From Methanobacteriota archaeon (GTDB lineage: Archaea; Thermoplasmatota; Poseidoniia; Poseidoniales; Thalassarchaeaceae): a DNA stretch of 64,000 nt. Positions 41,873-50,689 of the stretch are shown in pieces. The stretch is taken from the NCBI GenBank assembly GCA_018654845.1, contig JABIKU010000002.1:17602-81601 (forward strand), read 5' to 3'. Both the position numbers and the translations under genes were made by a program. The stretch's first letter is position 1; each line of letters begins with the position of its first letter. The notes beneath the pieces are model-generated. The model saw only the letters and a list, made by a program, of their open reading frames with translations, was not told the DNA's origin and did no database searches.

Positions 41873-42274
41873 TTAGGCTACAGTTGACCCTGGCAAAACA
41901 CCATTCGGTATTTCTAGAAGGTTGACAGAACCATCTGGATCTAGTGCGCCCAATATAAGAAATTGAGATTTAAATCCAGTCGGTAGTGTCTTCTCACCGA
42001 GATTTATCGCACCAACAACCATCCTACCAATCAATTGACTGCGTGGATAATTTGTAATTTGAGCAGAACTGGAAAGAGTTCCAACAACCGGTCCAAAATC
42101 TACATGAATTTTGTAAGAAGGTTTGCGCATTTCTGGGAATTCTTCAACATCAATTACCTTTCCAGCACGCATGTCGAGCGCGAAATAATCTCCAATTCCA
42201 ACATACTCTTTGCGTTCAAGTTTTTCGGGATGATACGGCTCAACCTCTGAGTCGATTACGTGCTGATCACCCAT
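41873..42274 (-). CDS. csaA: CsaA-like tRNA-binding-domain protein
   Basis: A 133-residue protein with a single tRNA-binding OB fold (the EMAP-II/Trbp111/CsaA type). DYFALDMRAGKVIDVEEFPEMRKPSYKIHVDFG matches the CsaA opening (DFxxxDIRVGTIxxAExFPEARKPAYKLxIDFG). TLSSSAQITNYPRSQLIGRMVVGAINLGEKTLPTGFKSQFLILGA matches the rest. CsaA binds tRNA or acts as an export chaperone. A 29-residue N-terminal extension is present. It starts where the pyrE stop ends, so the two are co-transcribed. Confidence 0.9.
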   Translation of the reverse strand: MGDQHVIDSEVEPYHPEKLERKEYVGIGDYFALDMRAGKVIDVEEFPEMRKPSYKIHVDFGPVVGTLSSSAQITNYPRSQLIGRMVVGAINLGEKTLPTGFKSQFLILGALDPDGSVNLLEIPNGVLPGSTVA

Positions 42275-42859
42275 TCACTCACCAGTAATATCAGATCGGA
42301 CCAACAAAGGAACAAGATTTACTCCAGCCGATTCAAACGCTTCAGCTCCGCCTTCTTGACGATCGAGAATTGTGATGCAGGCTGCAACATCACAGCCCAT
42401 ATCACTTAGGCGAATCGCTGCCTTCAAAGCAGACCCGCCCGTTGTCGTCACATCTTCTAGCAACACTACACGGTCTCCACTTTGAATGGTCGACCCCTCA
42501 ATTCCTGGAGGATTTCCCGTTTTTCTCCCTCCGCGCCCCTTTGGTTCCTTGCGAACCATGAAGCCGCGAAGCGTACTGCCTTTGCCTGCCTTCGCGATTG
42601 CAATTCCAGTGAGGGGAACGGCGCCGAGCTCTAGTCCACCAACCGCATCGACCGCACCGAGATTTTCAATCTCAGAATGAATCAGAACACCGAGTAGATG
42701 TGCGCATCCCGGATCCATCATCACCGGTTTCATATCGAAAAAATGTGGACTTTGACGGCCGCTTGCGAGTGTGAATAATTCGTTGGGAGAATAGAGATAT
42801 GCTAATTCCTTGACCCTCTCGATTAACTTCGATTTTGCTTCTCCAGCGCTCGTCGACAT
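42275..42859 (-). CDS. pyrE: Orotate phosphoribosyltransferase
   Basis: A 194-residue enzyme joining orotate and PRPP to give OMP in pyrimidine synthesis. SGRQSPHFFDMKPVMMDP matches the orotate-binding start, GGLELGAVPLTGIAIA the substrate loop, FMVRKEPKGRGGRKT the flexible catalytic loop with Lys/Arg residues, and VVLLEDVTTTGGSALKAA the PRPP-binding motif. The ATG at 42859 follows GGGGAGAAAGT, a ribosome-binding sequence, so it is preferred to the GTG eight codons earlier. Divergent from polC across about 140 bases. Confidence 0.95.
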   Translation of the reverse strand: MSTSAGEAKSKLIERVKELAYLYSPNELFTLASGRQSPHFFDMKPVMMDPGCAHLLGVLIHSEIENLGAVDAVGGLELGAVPLTGIAIAKAGKGSTLRGFMVRKEPKGRGGRKTGNPPGIEGSTIQSGDRVVLLEDVTTTGGSALKAAIRLSDMGCDVAACITILDRQEGGAEAFESAGVNLVPLLVRSDITGE

Positions 42860-42997
42860 ACTTTCTCCCCACCCTGCGGTCACCTCGATTCGGATGAATG
42901 TTCTCTATGCTAACTACCCGAAAAGACACCATTTGCCCTGAATGTTCTTGGACGGCCGGTGTTGGTTATGTGATGTTGTCGCGGAGCCTGTAGTCTG

Positions 42998-45900
42998 ATG
43001 TCGAATAATGGAGCTGATTTATTGGCCATCGATTCGGAACGGCTGAAGGCTGAATATGCAGCTTATGAGACATGGCTTGAGCGCCGAACTGAAGAGGTAT
43101 ATCAGTTGGCTAGTGAGGCGAAATCTAAAGGATTAGATTTTGAAAATTTTGTTGAAATTCCACGTGCGTCCGACCTTGCGAGCCGGACGGAAAAATTGCT
43201 TGAAACATATCTTGATGGAATGAAAATTGAAGATGATTTGCGCGCTTTATTATTGACTACGGATCGTGAGAGTGCTTCGATTCAAATCGCCATCGATGTG
43301 TCGAAAAAAATGCATGAAGACACTGGTGATTTGCAAAAATCAATTGATTGTGGGCTGAGAGTTGGTTTGGCAGTATTGACAGAGGCGGTATTGGTTGCTC
43401 CACTCGACGGGATTGGTGATGTTCGAATTCTGAATAATGCCGATGGTTCAGAATTTTTATCTATTGATTTTTGTGGTCCGATTCGGGCTGCCGGTGGTAC
43501 GGCACAGGCGCTTGGGGTGTTGATTGGAGACAGTATTCGTAGAGAATTAGGAGTCTCGCGTTATATCCCAACAACTCCTGAAGTTGAGCGGGTCAAGGAA
43601 GAATTTGGATTGTACCGTTCTGGCTTGCAATACAAACCTCCTCCCGAGGAAATCGAAGTAATTGTTCGCGCTTGCCCAGTGATGGTCAACGGTGAAGAAA
43701 CCGAGCGCATAGAATGTTCAGGATACAAGGAAGTTCGTAATATCGAAAATTCGAATGGGACCCCCAGAACAAGAATTCGCGGTGGAGTTATGCTAGTTAT
43801 CGGCGAAGGACTTTGCCTGAAGGCGCCAAAAATTCAGAAACACACTGAACGGATGCAAATTCCGGGTTGGGAATTCATCGCTCAATTTGCAAAAAAAAGT
43901 AAGAGCGAAGAAATAACAATAGGTGCATTCAAACCTAGAAAAATTCCTACAATTTCTAGATTCATGGACGATATTATCGCTGGGAGGCCGGTCTTTGGAG
44001 AGCCAGGCCAGCCAGGTGGATTCAGGCTTCGATATGGTCGAAGCAGAGCAACTGGTTTAGCTGCAGCTGGAATTCATCCTACCACAATGGAGGCGATGGG
44101 TGGGTTCCTTTCTGTCGGAACCCAGATGAAAATTGAGCGGCCCGGAAAAGCCTGTGCTGTTACGCCTTGTACTGATCTAGAAGGTCCGACGGTTTTGTTG
44201 AATGATGGAACTTTTCGACGAATAGAATCAATAACAGATTGGCGAAAAAATAAACCCAATGTCCTGACTATTTGGGATTCTGGCGAAATATTAATTGGCT
44301 ATGGAGAATTCCTTGAAAATAACAAAAATTTAGTTCCTTCACCCTACAATCGAGATTGGTGGTCTGTAGATTTAGCTGAGAGGCTTGACATGCCACAAAA
44401 AGTTGAGGACTTCGCTTCACTGCTAGACTTTGATCGCTCGGAATTACCTCTCGGTTTACCATTTAATGGAGCAATAAAGCGAAGCGGGGAAGACCCGGTT
44501 GAACGTGTTTGGCGAAAGCGAAACTGGTCACATTACCTTCGTGATTTAGAACTGAGTTGGGAACAAATCAAAGAGATTTCAATTACCCACGGGACTGCAA
44601 TTCCGCCGCCTTGGAATCTATGGTGGTCGGATTTGCCAATTTCTTTTTGTTCAAGTTTAATCGACAATATTTCTAAATCAATAATCGAAGAAAATTCTCT
44701 TCGATTTATCGGTGCTGCATCCGAATGGTCATCAGACCTTGACTTGGAAGATATCGGTTTACCGGATCCAACTACTAGCGAATGGCCGCTATGGACCCAA
44801 GTGAAAAATCATGGAATAGTAAAATCATCACTGATGACCCTTGGTATTTCTCATCATCACGATGGAGAAGATATAGTCATTGAATCCGGATGGGAGGGTC
44901 TGTTGGAAGGTTTTGGCTTCAACATCGTAAATGGTTCTGCAAGAGTTAGGGTTGAGGCCGCCCCACATATCGAATATCGATTACAACAAATCCGTGGTGC
45001 AACGAATATTATTGAACAAGAAGAACTTAGATTGAAGGAACTTGAATCTCGCCGCGATGTCGAACGGATTGCGGCTACTACTACCGCTCGACAGGTAGGG
45101 AAAAGCATTAGTGAAACTGAACAAATTGGTGATGCTGCTGCTGCAAAAATTACCGATGAAGGACCTGATGATGATGCAGCCCTCCTTCAATCAAGAAAAA
45201 TTCTTGACGACCACGAGGTCGATCGCTGCCTTTGGCTGGTCAGAAAATTATCCACATTACGTTGGGAAGATGCAGTTCCTGTTCGTATTGGAGCAAGGAT
45301 GGGGCGACCCGAAAAAGCTGCTCGTCGGGAAATGAAACCTCTAACTCACGCCCTTTATCCAATCGGTGAAAACGGCGGCCCACAAAGATTGATGGGGAAG
45401 GCTGCAGAAAAAGGTCGTATCAGAGTTGAGCTTTGTCGACGATATTGCTCAAAGTGCGGACAAGAATCGCCGAATCTCAATTGCCACCACAGACCTGATC
45501 CGGAAATTCCGAAGGAATGTGGGGGCAAAACCGCCGAACGTGAGAGGAAGCCTGGGGCGATGATAAGAAGGCGAAGAGGTAGAAATTCGTGGGTTCATTT
45601 GGATCGTTTACTAGAGGTGAAGCGGCGCACCTTAGGACTCGATCGTTTGCCGCAAAAAATCAAATCTGTCAAAGTATTAACTTCTGAATCTCAAACACCA
45701 GAACCTATTGAAAAAGGCATACTGCGCGGCAAACATCAACTTTCAGTTTTCCGCGATGGCACTGCTAGATACGATATGATAGATGTTCCCGTCACTCACT
45801 TTAGGCCAAGTGAAATTAGAACTTCGTGGCGCGAATTAAAAGACCTTGGATATACCACCGATGTCAAAGGAAATGAATTGATTTCTGATGAGCAAATTCT

Positions 45901-46978
45901 CGAATTGTTTCCTCAAGATATTATTCCTTCTCTCAATTCTAAAGACCACCTTCTTGCCACATGCGATTTCGTAGATGAATTACTGGTTCGATTCTATGGG
46001 ATGGCTCCGTTTTACAAGGCCGGATCCTTAGCAGATTTAGTTGGACAATTAGCAATCGGCCTCGCACCTCACACCAGCGGAGGAGTTCTTTGCCGAATCA
46101 TTGGCTGGACCTCGTCCTCCGCAGGTTATGCTCACCCCCTCTTCCACGCCGCAAAGCGACGAAATTGTGATGGTGATGAAGATAGTATTCTGATGTTACT
46201 CGATGGTTTGCTAAATTTTTCAAAACAAATTCTGCCATCAGGGCGCGGGGGCAGAATGGATGCGCCACTAGTTTTGACAACACGACTTAATCCAGCTGAA
46301 ATTGATAAAGAAGCCTTGAATGTAGATTGTTCTTATGGCTATTCACGAGCCTTTTATGAAGCAACTTTGGCGCAACCACACCCAAATGAATTACTCAAAT
46401 TGGTCGAGACGGTAAACGATCGCCTTGGAACGATTGGTGATGTTCGTGGATATGGATGGACTCACGAATCTGGAGCGCTCGATGCTGGACCTGAAAACTC
46501 TTCATACAAAACTTTGGTTTCAATGGAAGATAAAATGCATGGGCAACTCGCCATCGGTCGACTACTGAGATCGGTTAGAGTGGAAAGAGTTGCTTCGCAA
46601 GTTATTGAATCTCACTTCCTGCCTGACCTGCGAGGTAATCTCGTCGCATTCACCCGCCAAAAAACTCGCTGCGTGAAATGCGGGCATTCGTATCGACGAA
46701 TCCCGCTGGCGGGTTCATGCATCCAAGAACAAAAGGGCGGTATCGTTGGAGGATTGACTGCTAGAAGAGAAGAAGAAACTACTCGATGTGGGGGCAATGT
46801 TGTTCTGACAGTTTCCGAAGGTGCAGTTCGAAAATACATCAAGGTAACAAATAGTATTATCGAAAATTATGGCGTCGACCTCTATACAAAACAACGAGTC
46901 CAATGGCTTACTGATAGCGCTGATTCCCTATTCGGTAACGATCGAGTGACCGTAATGACTCTCAACGATTTTTTGTGA
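42998..46978 (+). CDS. polC: D-family DNA polymerase, large catalytic subunit DP2
   Basis: A 1326-residue catalytic subunit of PolD, the euryarchaeal replicative polymerase. Conserved regions: ISIDFCGPIRAAGGTAQALGVL near the start, RYGRSRATGLAAAGIHPTT, GARMGRPEKA, and the catalytic site RNCDGDED at 1055-1062 with two of the essential aspartates. Zinc clusters occur at CRRYCSKCGQESPNLNC and CVKCGHSYRRIPLAGSC with more Cys following near the end. The NCDGDED site is a common place for inteins in this gene; none is present here. The C-terminus lacks an obvious PCNA-binding QxxLxxFF. The start ATG at 42998 is the first in frame. The small subunit DP1 is not in the window. One base separates its stop from the convergent mptE. 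Confidence 0.97.
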   Translation: MSNNGADLLAIDSERLKAEYAAYETWLERRTEEVYQLASEAKSKGLDFENFVEIPRASDLASRTEKLLETYLDGMKIEDDLRALLLTTDRESASIQIAIDVSKKMHEDTGDLQKSIDCGLRVGLAVLTEAVLVAPLDGIGDVRILNNADGSEFLSIDFCGPIRAAGGTAQALGVLIGDSIRRELGVSRYIPTTPEVERVKEEFGLYRSGLQYKPPPEEIEVIVRACPVMVNGEETERIECSGYKEVRNIENSNGTPRTRIRGGVMLVIGEGLCLKAPKIQKHTERMQIPGWEFIAQFAKKSKSEEITIGAFKPRKIPTISRFMDDIIAGRPVFGEPGQPGGFRLRYGRSRATGLAAAGIHPTTMEAMGGFLSVGTQMKIERPGKACAVTPCTDLEGPTVLLNDGTFRRIESITDWRKNKPNVLTIWDSGEILIGYGEFLENNKNLVPSPYNRDWWSVDLAERLDMPQKVEDFASLLDFDRSELPLGLPFNGAIKRSGEDPVERVWRKRNWSHYLRDLELSWEQIKEISITHGTAIPPPWNLWWSDLPISFCSSLIDNISKSIIEENSLRFIGAASEWSSDLDLEDIGLPDPTTSEWPLWTQVKNHGIVKSSLMTLGISHHHDGEDIVIESGWEGLLEGFGFNIVNGSARVRVEAAPHIEYRLQQIRGATNIIEQEELRLKELESRRDVERIAATTTARQVGKSISETEQIGDAAAAKITDEGPDDDAALLQSRKILDDHEVDRCLWLVRKLSTLRWEDAVPVRIGARMGRPEKAARREMKPLTHALYPIGENGGPQRLMGKAAEKGRIRVELCRRYCSKCGQESPNLNCHHRPDPEIPKECGGKTAERERKPGAMIRRRRGRNSWVHLDRLLEVKRRTLGLDRLPQKIKSVKVLTSESQTPEPIEKGILRGKHQLSVFRDGTARYDMIDVPVTHFRPSEIRTSWRELKDLGYTTDVKGNELISDEQILELFPQDIIPSLNSKDHLLATCDFVDELLVRFYGMAPFYKAGSLADLVGQLAIGLAPHTSGGVLCRIIGWTSSSAGYAHPLFHAAKRRNCDGDEDSILMLLDGLLNFSKQILPSGRGGRMDAPLVLTTRLNPAEIDKEALNVDCSYGYSRAFYEATLAQPHPNELLKLVETVNDRLGTIGDVRGYGWTHESGALDAGPENSSYKTLVSMEDKMHGQLAIGRLLRSVRVERVASQVIESHFLPDLRGNLVAFTRQKTRCVKCGHSYRRIPLAGSCIQEQKGGIVGGLTARREEETTRCGGNVVLTVSEGAVRKYIKVTNSIIENYGVDLYTKQRVQWLTDSADSLFGNDRVTVMTLNDFL

Positions 46979-46979
46979 C

Positions 46980-47735
46980 TCAATAATCGACTCCGAGGGT
47001 TCGAATTATCCTATCCATCCATTGTAATTTGACTAATTTACGCTCGGGGTCGGTCGCACCTGACCATTTCCCAACAATATCGCTGCGAGTACCTAGCATC
47101 TTTATTCGCTCTGCATCCAAACCGAGAGCGATAAGAAAACATACTGCACGATCACCGTCTGTAAAGCCACCAGGATTGTGCATTCCAGCGATTTGATTTG
47201 GGGTTTGATGAGTCAAAACTAATGGCGAAGGGTTTGCAGTATTTTCAGCCGATTTCAATAAGCTACGCCACGATTTTTCATTATCACCATGGCTGTGAAG
47301 AATGAATGGCACACCTCTTTTCACAGCAGCAAGTGTACCTGAGCCACCGTCTCCATCACTGACAACACAAACTAGGCGCGACCATGCGCGGTCTGCTATG
47401 GTTTCAGGTAAATCTTGCAACACCCCAACCGCCCCGTCAGCACCTACTAACAAAGTGGGCTTGTCAAGAATTGAGATTACTTCTGATACTTCGACGGCAG
47501 CACCGAGAACTGCTACATTTACCTCACGCAATACCAATCGGCGGCGTAAATCTGCAATCGTCGCCGCTCGACGATGTCGAGTCCAAGATTCTACTGAAGA
47601 TTCTTCAACCACTCGAAGCAAAGATTCTGCACTCTCGACATCGGCAGATAATTTCCAACCGAAATGAGAACGAACCTCATCTTGTAATTCGATTAAAGAA
47701 TAATCGAGCGCAGTTAGATCGGTTGGGTGAGACAT
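46980..47735 (-). CDS. mptE: 6-hydroxymethylpterin diphosphokinase (MptE-like)
   Basis: A 251-residue protein of the archaeal MptE/DUF115 family. MptE pyrophosphorylates 6-hydroxymethyl-7,8-dihydropterin on the route to tetrahydro(methano)pterin or folate. Family motifs are VAVLGAAVEV (the GxG-like strand), LLVGADGAVGVL, VVSDGDGG, FILHSHGDNEKSW, NPGGFTDGDRAVCFLIALGL and IKMLGTRSD. ATG at 47735 is selected; the frame is open to 47861 but that part would overlap the divergent primase gene and does not look like the family. Divergent from priL, convergent with polC. Confidence 0.88.
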   Translation of the reverse strand: MSHPTDLTALDYSLIELQDEVRSHFGWKLSADVESAESLLRVVEESSVESWTRHRRAATIADLRRRLVLREVNVAVLGAAVEVSEVISILDKPTLLVGADGAVGVLQDLPETIADRAWSRLVCVVSDGDGGSGTLAAVKRGVPFILHSHGDNEKSWRSLLKSAENTANPSPLVLTHQTPNQIAGMHNPGGFTDGDRAVCFLIALGLDAERIKMLGTRSDIVGKWSGATDPERKLVKLQWMDRIIRTLGVDY

Positions 47736-47800
47736 TCGGAAGATCTCCAGTAGAAGCAGACGGTGAGTATTGAAGAACCCTCGTCGCCTATGGTGTTGAT

Positions 47801-48976
47801 ATGCCGATGCCGCTGATGATGCCGAGCATCGATGATGAAGGATTATTGTCGCGTTATCCATTTCTACCTCAAGGGAAGGAGCACCTCAAGCATGTTCTCA
47901 AATCTAATGGAATTACAGTTAAGGAATTAATCGATGCCCCCTGGTTAGAAGACGTTCGCGCTCGTGGAAGGCTTCGCTTGATGGAAGCTGTAGTTCACAA
48001 AGATGGGATCGATGCAGCAACAACCGTCGACCTGTCTAGCGATATCGGGAAGATGACTGAATCTCTTTCTTTTCTCTATGCCATGCTAATCGTTTGTGCT
48101 TCTTTCAATGACCGTCTTCTCAACCGATGGATTGAGGGTGAAGCGAGCCGAGCTGATCAGTTATTCGGGATGGATGGTGAAAATTTTCTCAACCTCGCTC
48201 GATGTTATATTTCTGATATTCGCGAAGTTGTGGGCCAAGCACGCGATGACCCAACATATTGGATTCCAATGAATGATTTTATCGAACTTTGCCCACGAAT
48301 CTCCGGTCATTATTGGCGATTGATAAATCGCCCGGTAAAAGAAGGATGGGTCTGCATGGATTCAGGTGTTGGAGAAACTAGTAGACAGCGTACTGCGAGG
48401 CTATTAAAAGAGAGAATTCGAGAAGATTTGACAAACACCTGTGTGGAGAGGATGAGTAGAATCGATGAAGAATTTGCTAGTTTATTCATCGAGCCAATCG
48501 AGCGTGTCAGCAAACTTCTGGAAACTCAGGTGCAAGATGAAATGCCAATGACTGCTGCTATTCGTGAAGATTGGCCGCCTTGTTTTGAGTCTGCGGTTGC
48601 CGAATTAAATCAGGGAATTAACGTAAATCACACCGGGCGTGTTTTCTTAGCTGCAATGTGTTCAAAAATGGAAATTCCTCAAGAACAGGCTTGCTCATTT
48701 TTCGCAAATGCGCCCGATTATAATGCAGACACAACATCTTACCAAATCAACCAAGTTTACGAGCGAGAATACACCCCTCATGGATGTTCAGCTCTGAAAA
48801 CAGCAGCTCGATGTCCAGTTTCTGCAGGTGATGATTATCTCTGTGACCAAGAATGGATGAAACACCCTTTGATCTATTTGAGGGCTAAGCAACGACGACG
48901 ATATCAAGAGGACCGTTATCAAGATGAGGCCCAACAATCCGAGCCAGATACAACCAAACAAGACAATTCTTCATAG
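47801..48976 (+). CDS. priL: DNA primase large subunit PriL
   Basis: A 391-residue non-catalytic subunit of the archaeal/eukaryotic primase, which regulates primer synthesis and length. Helical N-terminal half (SFLYAMLIVCASFNDRLLNRWIEGEA). The iron-sulfur domain at the C-terminus has the expected four cysteines: WPPCFESAV, then HGCSALKTAARCPV and DDYLCDQEW. NHTGRVFLAAMCSKMEIPQEQ is family-typical, as is YQINQVYERE. About 35 residues after the last Cys form a charged, Gln-rich tail. The catalytic subunit PriS is not in the window. Part of a block with polC and nreA. Confidence 0.93.
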   Translation: MPMPLMMPSIDDEGLLSRYPFLPQGKEHLKHVLKSNGITVKELIDAPWLEDVRARGRLRLMEAVVHKDGIDAATTVDLSSDIGKMTESLSFLYAMLIVCASFNDRLLNRWIEGEASRADQLFGMDGENFLNLARCYISDIREVVGQARDDPTYWIPMNDFIELCPRISGHYWRLINRPVKEGWVCMDSGVGETSRQRTARLLKERIREDLTNTCVERMSRIDEEFASLFIEPIERVSKLLETQVQDEMPMTAAIREDWPPCFESAVAELNQGINVNHTGRVFLAAMCSKMEIPQEQACSFFANAPDYNADTTSYQINQVYEREYTPHGCSALKTAARCPVSAGDDYLCDQEWMKHPLIYLRAKQRRRYQEDRYQDEAQQSEPDTTKQDNSS

Positions 48977-49016
48977 GGAACCTAATCGACAGGCGCTTTG
49001 CTAAGGAGGGGTCAAG

Positions 49017-50138
49017 ATGGTACGCTCACTTGTTTTGACTGTAGACCGAGACAATGATCTCGGGGTCAAAGCAGGAATTCGCGGCCCAGTAATCGGGCGC
49101 AAAGCAACCTTGACCGCGGCACTTCGCCTAGGGATTGCCGACCCAGAAGAATCTGACACAAACGCGATTCTTGGTGCGCTTCATCATCATGATCGGCTCG
49201 TCGAGAATGCCGATGTACACGATGAAGTCGAAATTGCATTACTGACTGGTGATGTTCGAGTCGGTCCGCGAAGTGACCGGGCGATAGCGAGTCAACTCGA
49301 CGAAGTCATTCAAGAATTTCAACCGGATGTTGCAATCCTCGTTACCGATGGAGCTGATGATGAAGCTTCTATGCCAATAATTACGTCTAGAGTTCGAGTT
49401 GAACATGTTGAAAAAATCATCGTTCGGCAATCAAAAGGTATCGAATCAACATATTATTACATCGCTAAAGCAATCGAAGATCCACGTTGGCGAGCAAAAC
49501 TTCTCGTACCAATTTCAGTCTTTTTAATGATAATTGGCCTTGGATTAATTATCCCAAATGGCGGTGTTTTAATTGGTGCAATGCCACTTATTGTTGGAAT
49601 ATGGATGTTTGCAAAAGGCCTAGGATGGGAGGAACAACTTGAACGATTAATGCTCGATTTACGCGAGAGTGCGACTGGGGGGATATTTTCTTCGATGCTA
49701 TGGGCAATATCGATTTTCTCGATAATATTAGGATTTGTCACCGCATATCAAGTATTCACCAATATGGAGTATGTCGAATATTCAAATTTGCGAATTTGGA
49801 CAGTAGCTATCGATGAAGCACTACAATGGATTGTTGTATCGACCTTCGCATTCACACTCTCTATAGGCGTCCTCAGGTGGACTGAAGGGAGTTTTACCGG
49901 CCGTTCCATCCTACTGATCGGTTTCGGAACAGTTGTCTATACGATTGCGGAAGCAACCCTCGATGTAATTCGAATCGGTTTGAGTGGGGCAATTTATATT
50001 TTGGATTTCGAAACAGTATCGAATGATTGGGGCTTACCTCTTTTCACCATCGCATTGTATTATCTATTGAGGACTATTATTGAATCGATAGCAAAAGAAG
50101 ATGAAACCGGCCCGACCAATAAATTTTGGGGAGTATGA
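49017..50138 (+). CDS. DUF373 family membrane protein
   Basis: A 373-residue archaeal protein. The N-terminal soluble domain (about 1-145) starts LVLTVDRDNDLGVKAGIRGPVIGRK and continues RLGIADPEESDTNAILGALH and VAILVTDGADDE, all typical of DUF373. Six or seven membrane helices follow (about 155-355). AAGGAGG lies seven bases before the ATG, a strong ribosome-binding site. The family is almost restricted to archaea and its function is unknown; the DxDND and TDGADD motifs suggest a phosphate- or nucleotide-related active site, which is speculation. Confidence 0.9.
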   Translation: MVRSLVLTVDRDNDLGVKAGIRGPVIGRKATLTAALRLGIADPEESDTNAILGALHHHDRLVENADVHDEVEIALLTGDVRVGPRSDRAIASQLDEVIQEFQPDVAILVTDGADDEASMPIITSRVRVEHVEKIIVRQSKGIESTYYYIAKAIEDPRWRAKLLVPISVFLMIIGLGLIIPNGGVLIGAMPLIVGIWMFAKGLGWEEQLERLMLDLRESATGGIFSSMLWAISIFSIILGFVTAYQVFTNMEYVEYSNLRIWTVAIDEALQWIVVSTFAFTLSIGVLRWTEGSFTGRSILLIGFGTVVYTIAEATLDVIRIGLSGAIYILDFETVSNDWGLPLFTIALYYLLRTIIESIAKEDETGPTNKFWGV

Positions 50139-50148
50139 GAAATTCCCC

Positions 50149-50541
50149 TCATTTTTCGAATGTTGTATCCATCATACAAGATGGGCAGGTTATTCGTATC
50201 GGCCTAGTTGGTGGAATTCCAAGAGCGGCTTTACAATGTGGGCACATTATTGCTTGCTTAGCATTCGATTGCCGCTCAGTTGCCTCTTTACTAGGGTCAT
50301 AAGTAAACCTGTATCTGTGGGCTTCATCAAGAAATTTCGGTGCACCTTCAACAGGTTCTTCTGCTGATTCAAATTGAGGTTCTTTAGACGGTACCCCAGC
50401 TGCTGCAGTGAAATCTTGAGGAGGGTCTGGTGTAAATCCATCACTGCTGAATGCCTCGACTTCTTTTTCGACTTGAGCTGACGTAATGCCTAATTCACGA
50501 GCGACTCGTTCGATTGTGAGCATACGTTCGTAATCATCCAT
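50149..50541 (-). CDS. Small zinc-ribbon protein with helical N-terminus
   Basis: A 130-residue protein of unknown function. The N-terminal 35 residues (MDDYERMLTIERVARELGITSAQVEKEVEAF) look like a helix-turn-helix or UBA-like helical unit. The middle is disordered and Pro/Glu-rich. The C-terminus is a four-cysteine zinc ribbon, CPHC...CPSC, at about 101-124. The ATG at 50541 is chosen over a TTG six codons upstream. Convergent with the DUF373 gene, 10 bases apart, and divergent from nreA. Confidence 0.65.
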   Translation of the reverse strand: MDDYERMLTIERVARELGITSAQVEKEVEAFSSDGFTPDPPQDFTAAAGVPSKEPQFESAEEPVEGAPKFLDEAHRYRFTYDPSKEATERQSNAKQAIMCPHCKAALGIPPTRPIRITCPSCMMDTTFEK

Positions 50542-50689
50542 TCCGATGAATTGCTGCAATATTGTTGCTGGTATCGATGTAATGGCAATTCCCCCTCTAT
50601 CTGACGGCAGTATTCACCCCCTAAGAAGTACAGCCGTTCTCGTTTGTTATCCAGTATCCTTTAGAGCGGTCAATTTCAATTCCTAACTA

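Noticed and set aside
46163..46183. Possible intein insertion at the NCDGDED site of polC
   Set aside because: The motif is uninterrupted and the protein has the length expected without an intein.
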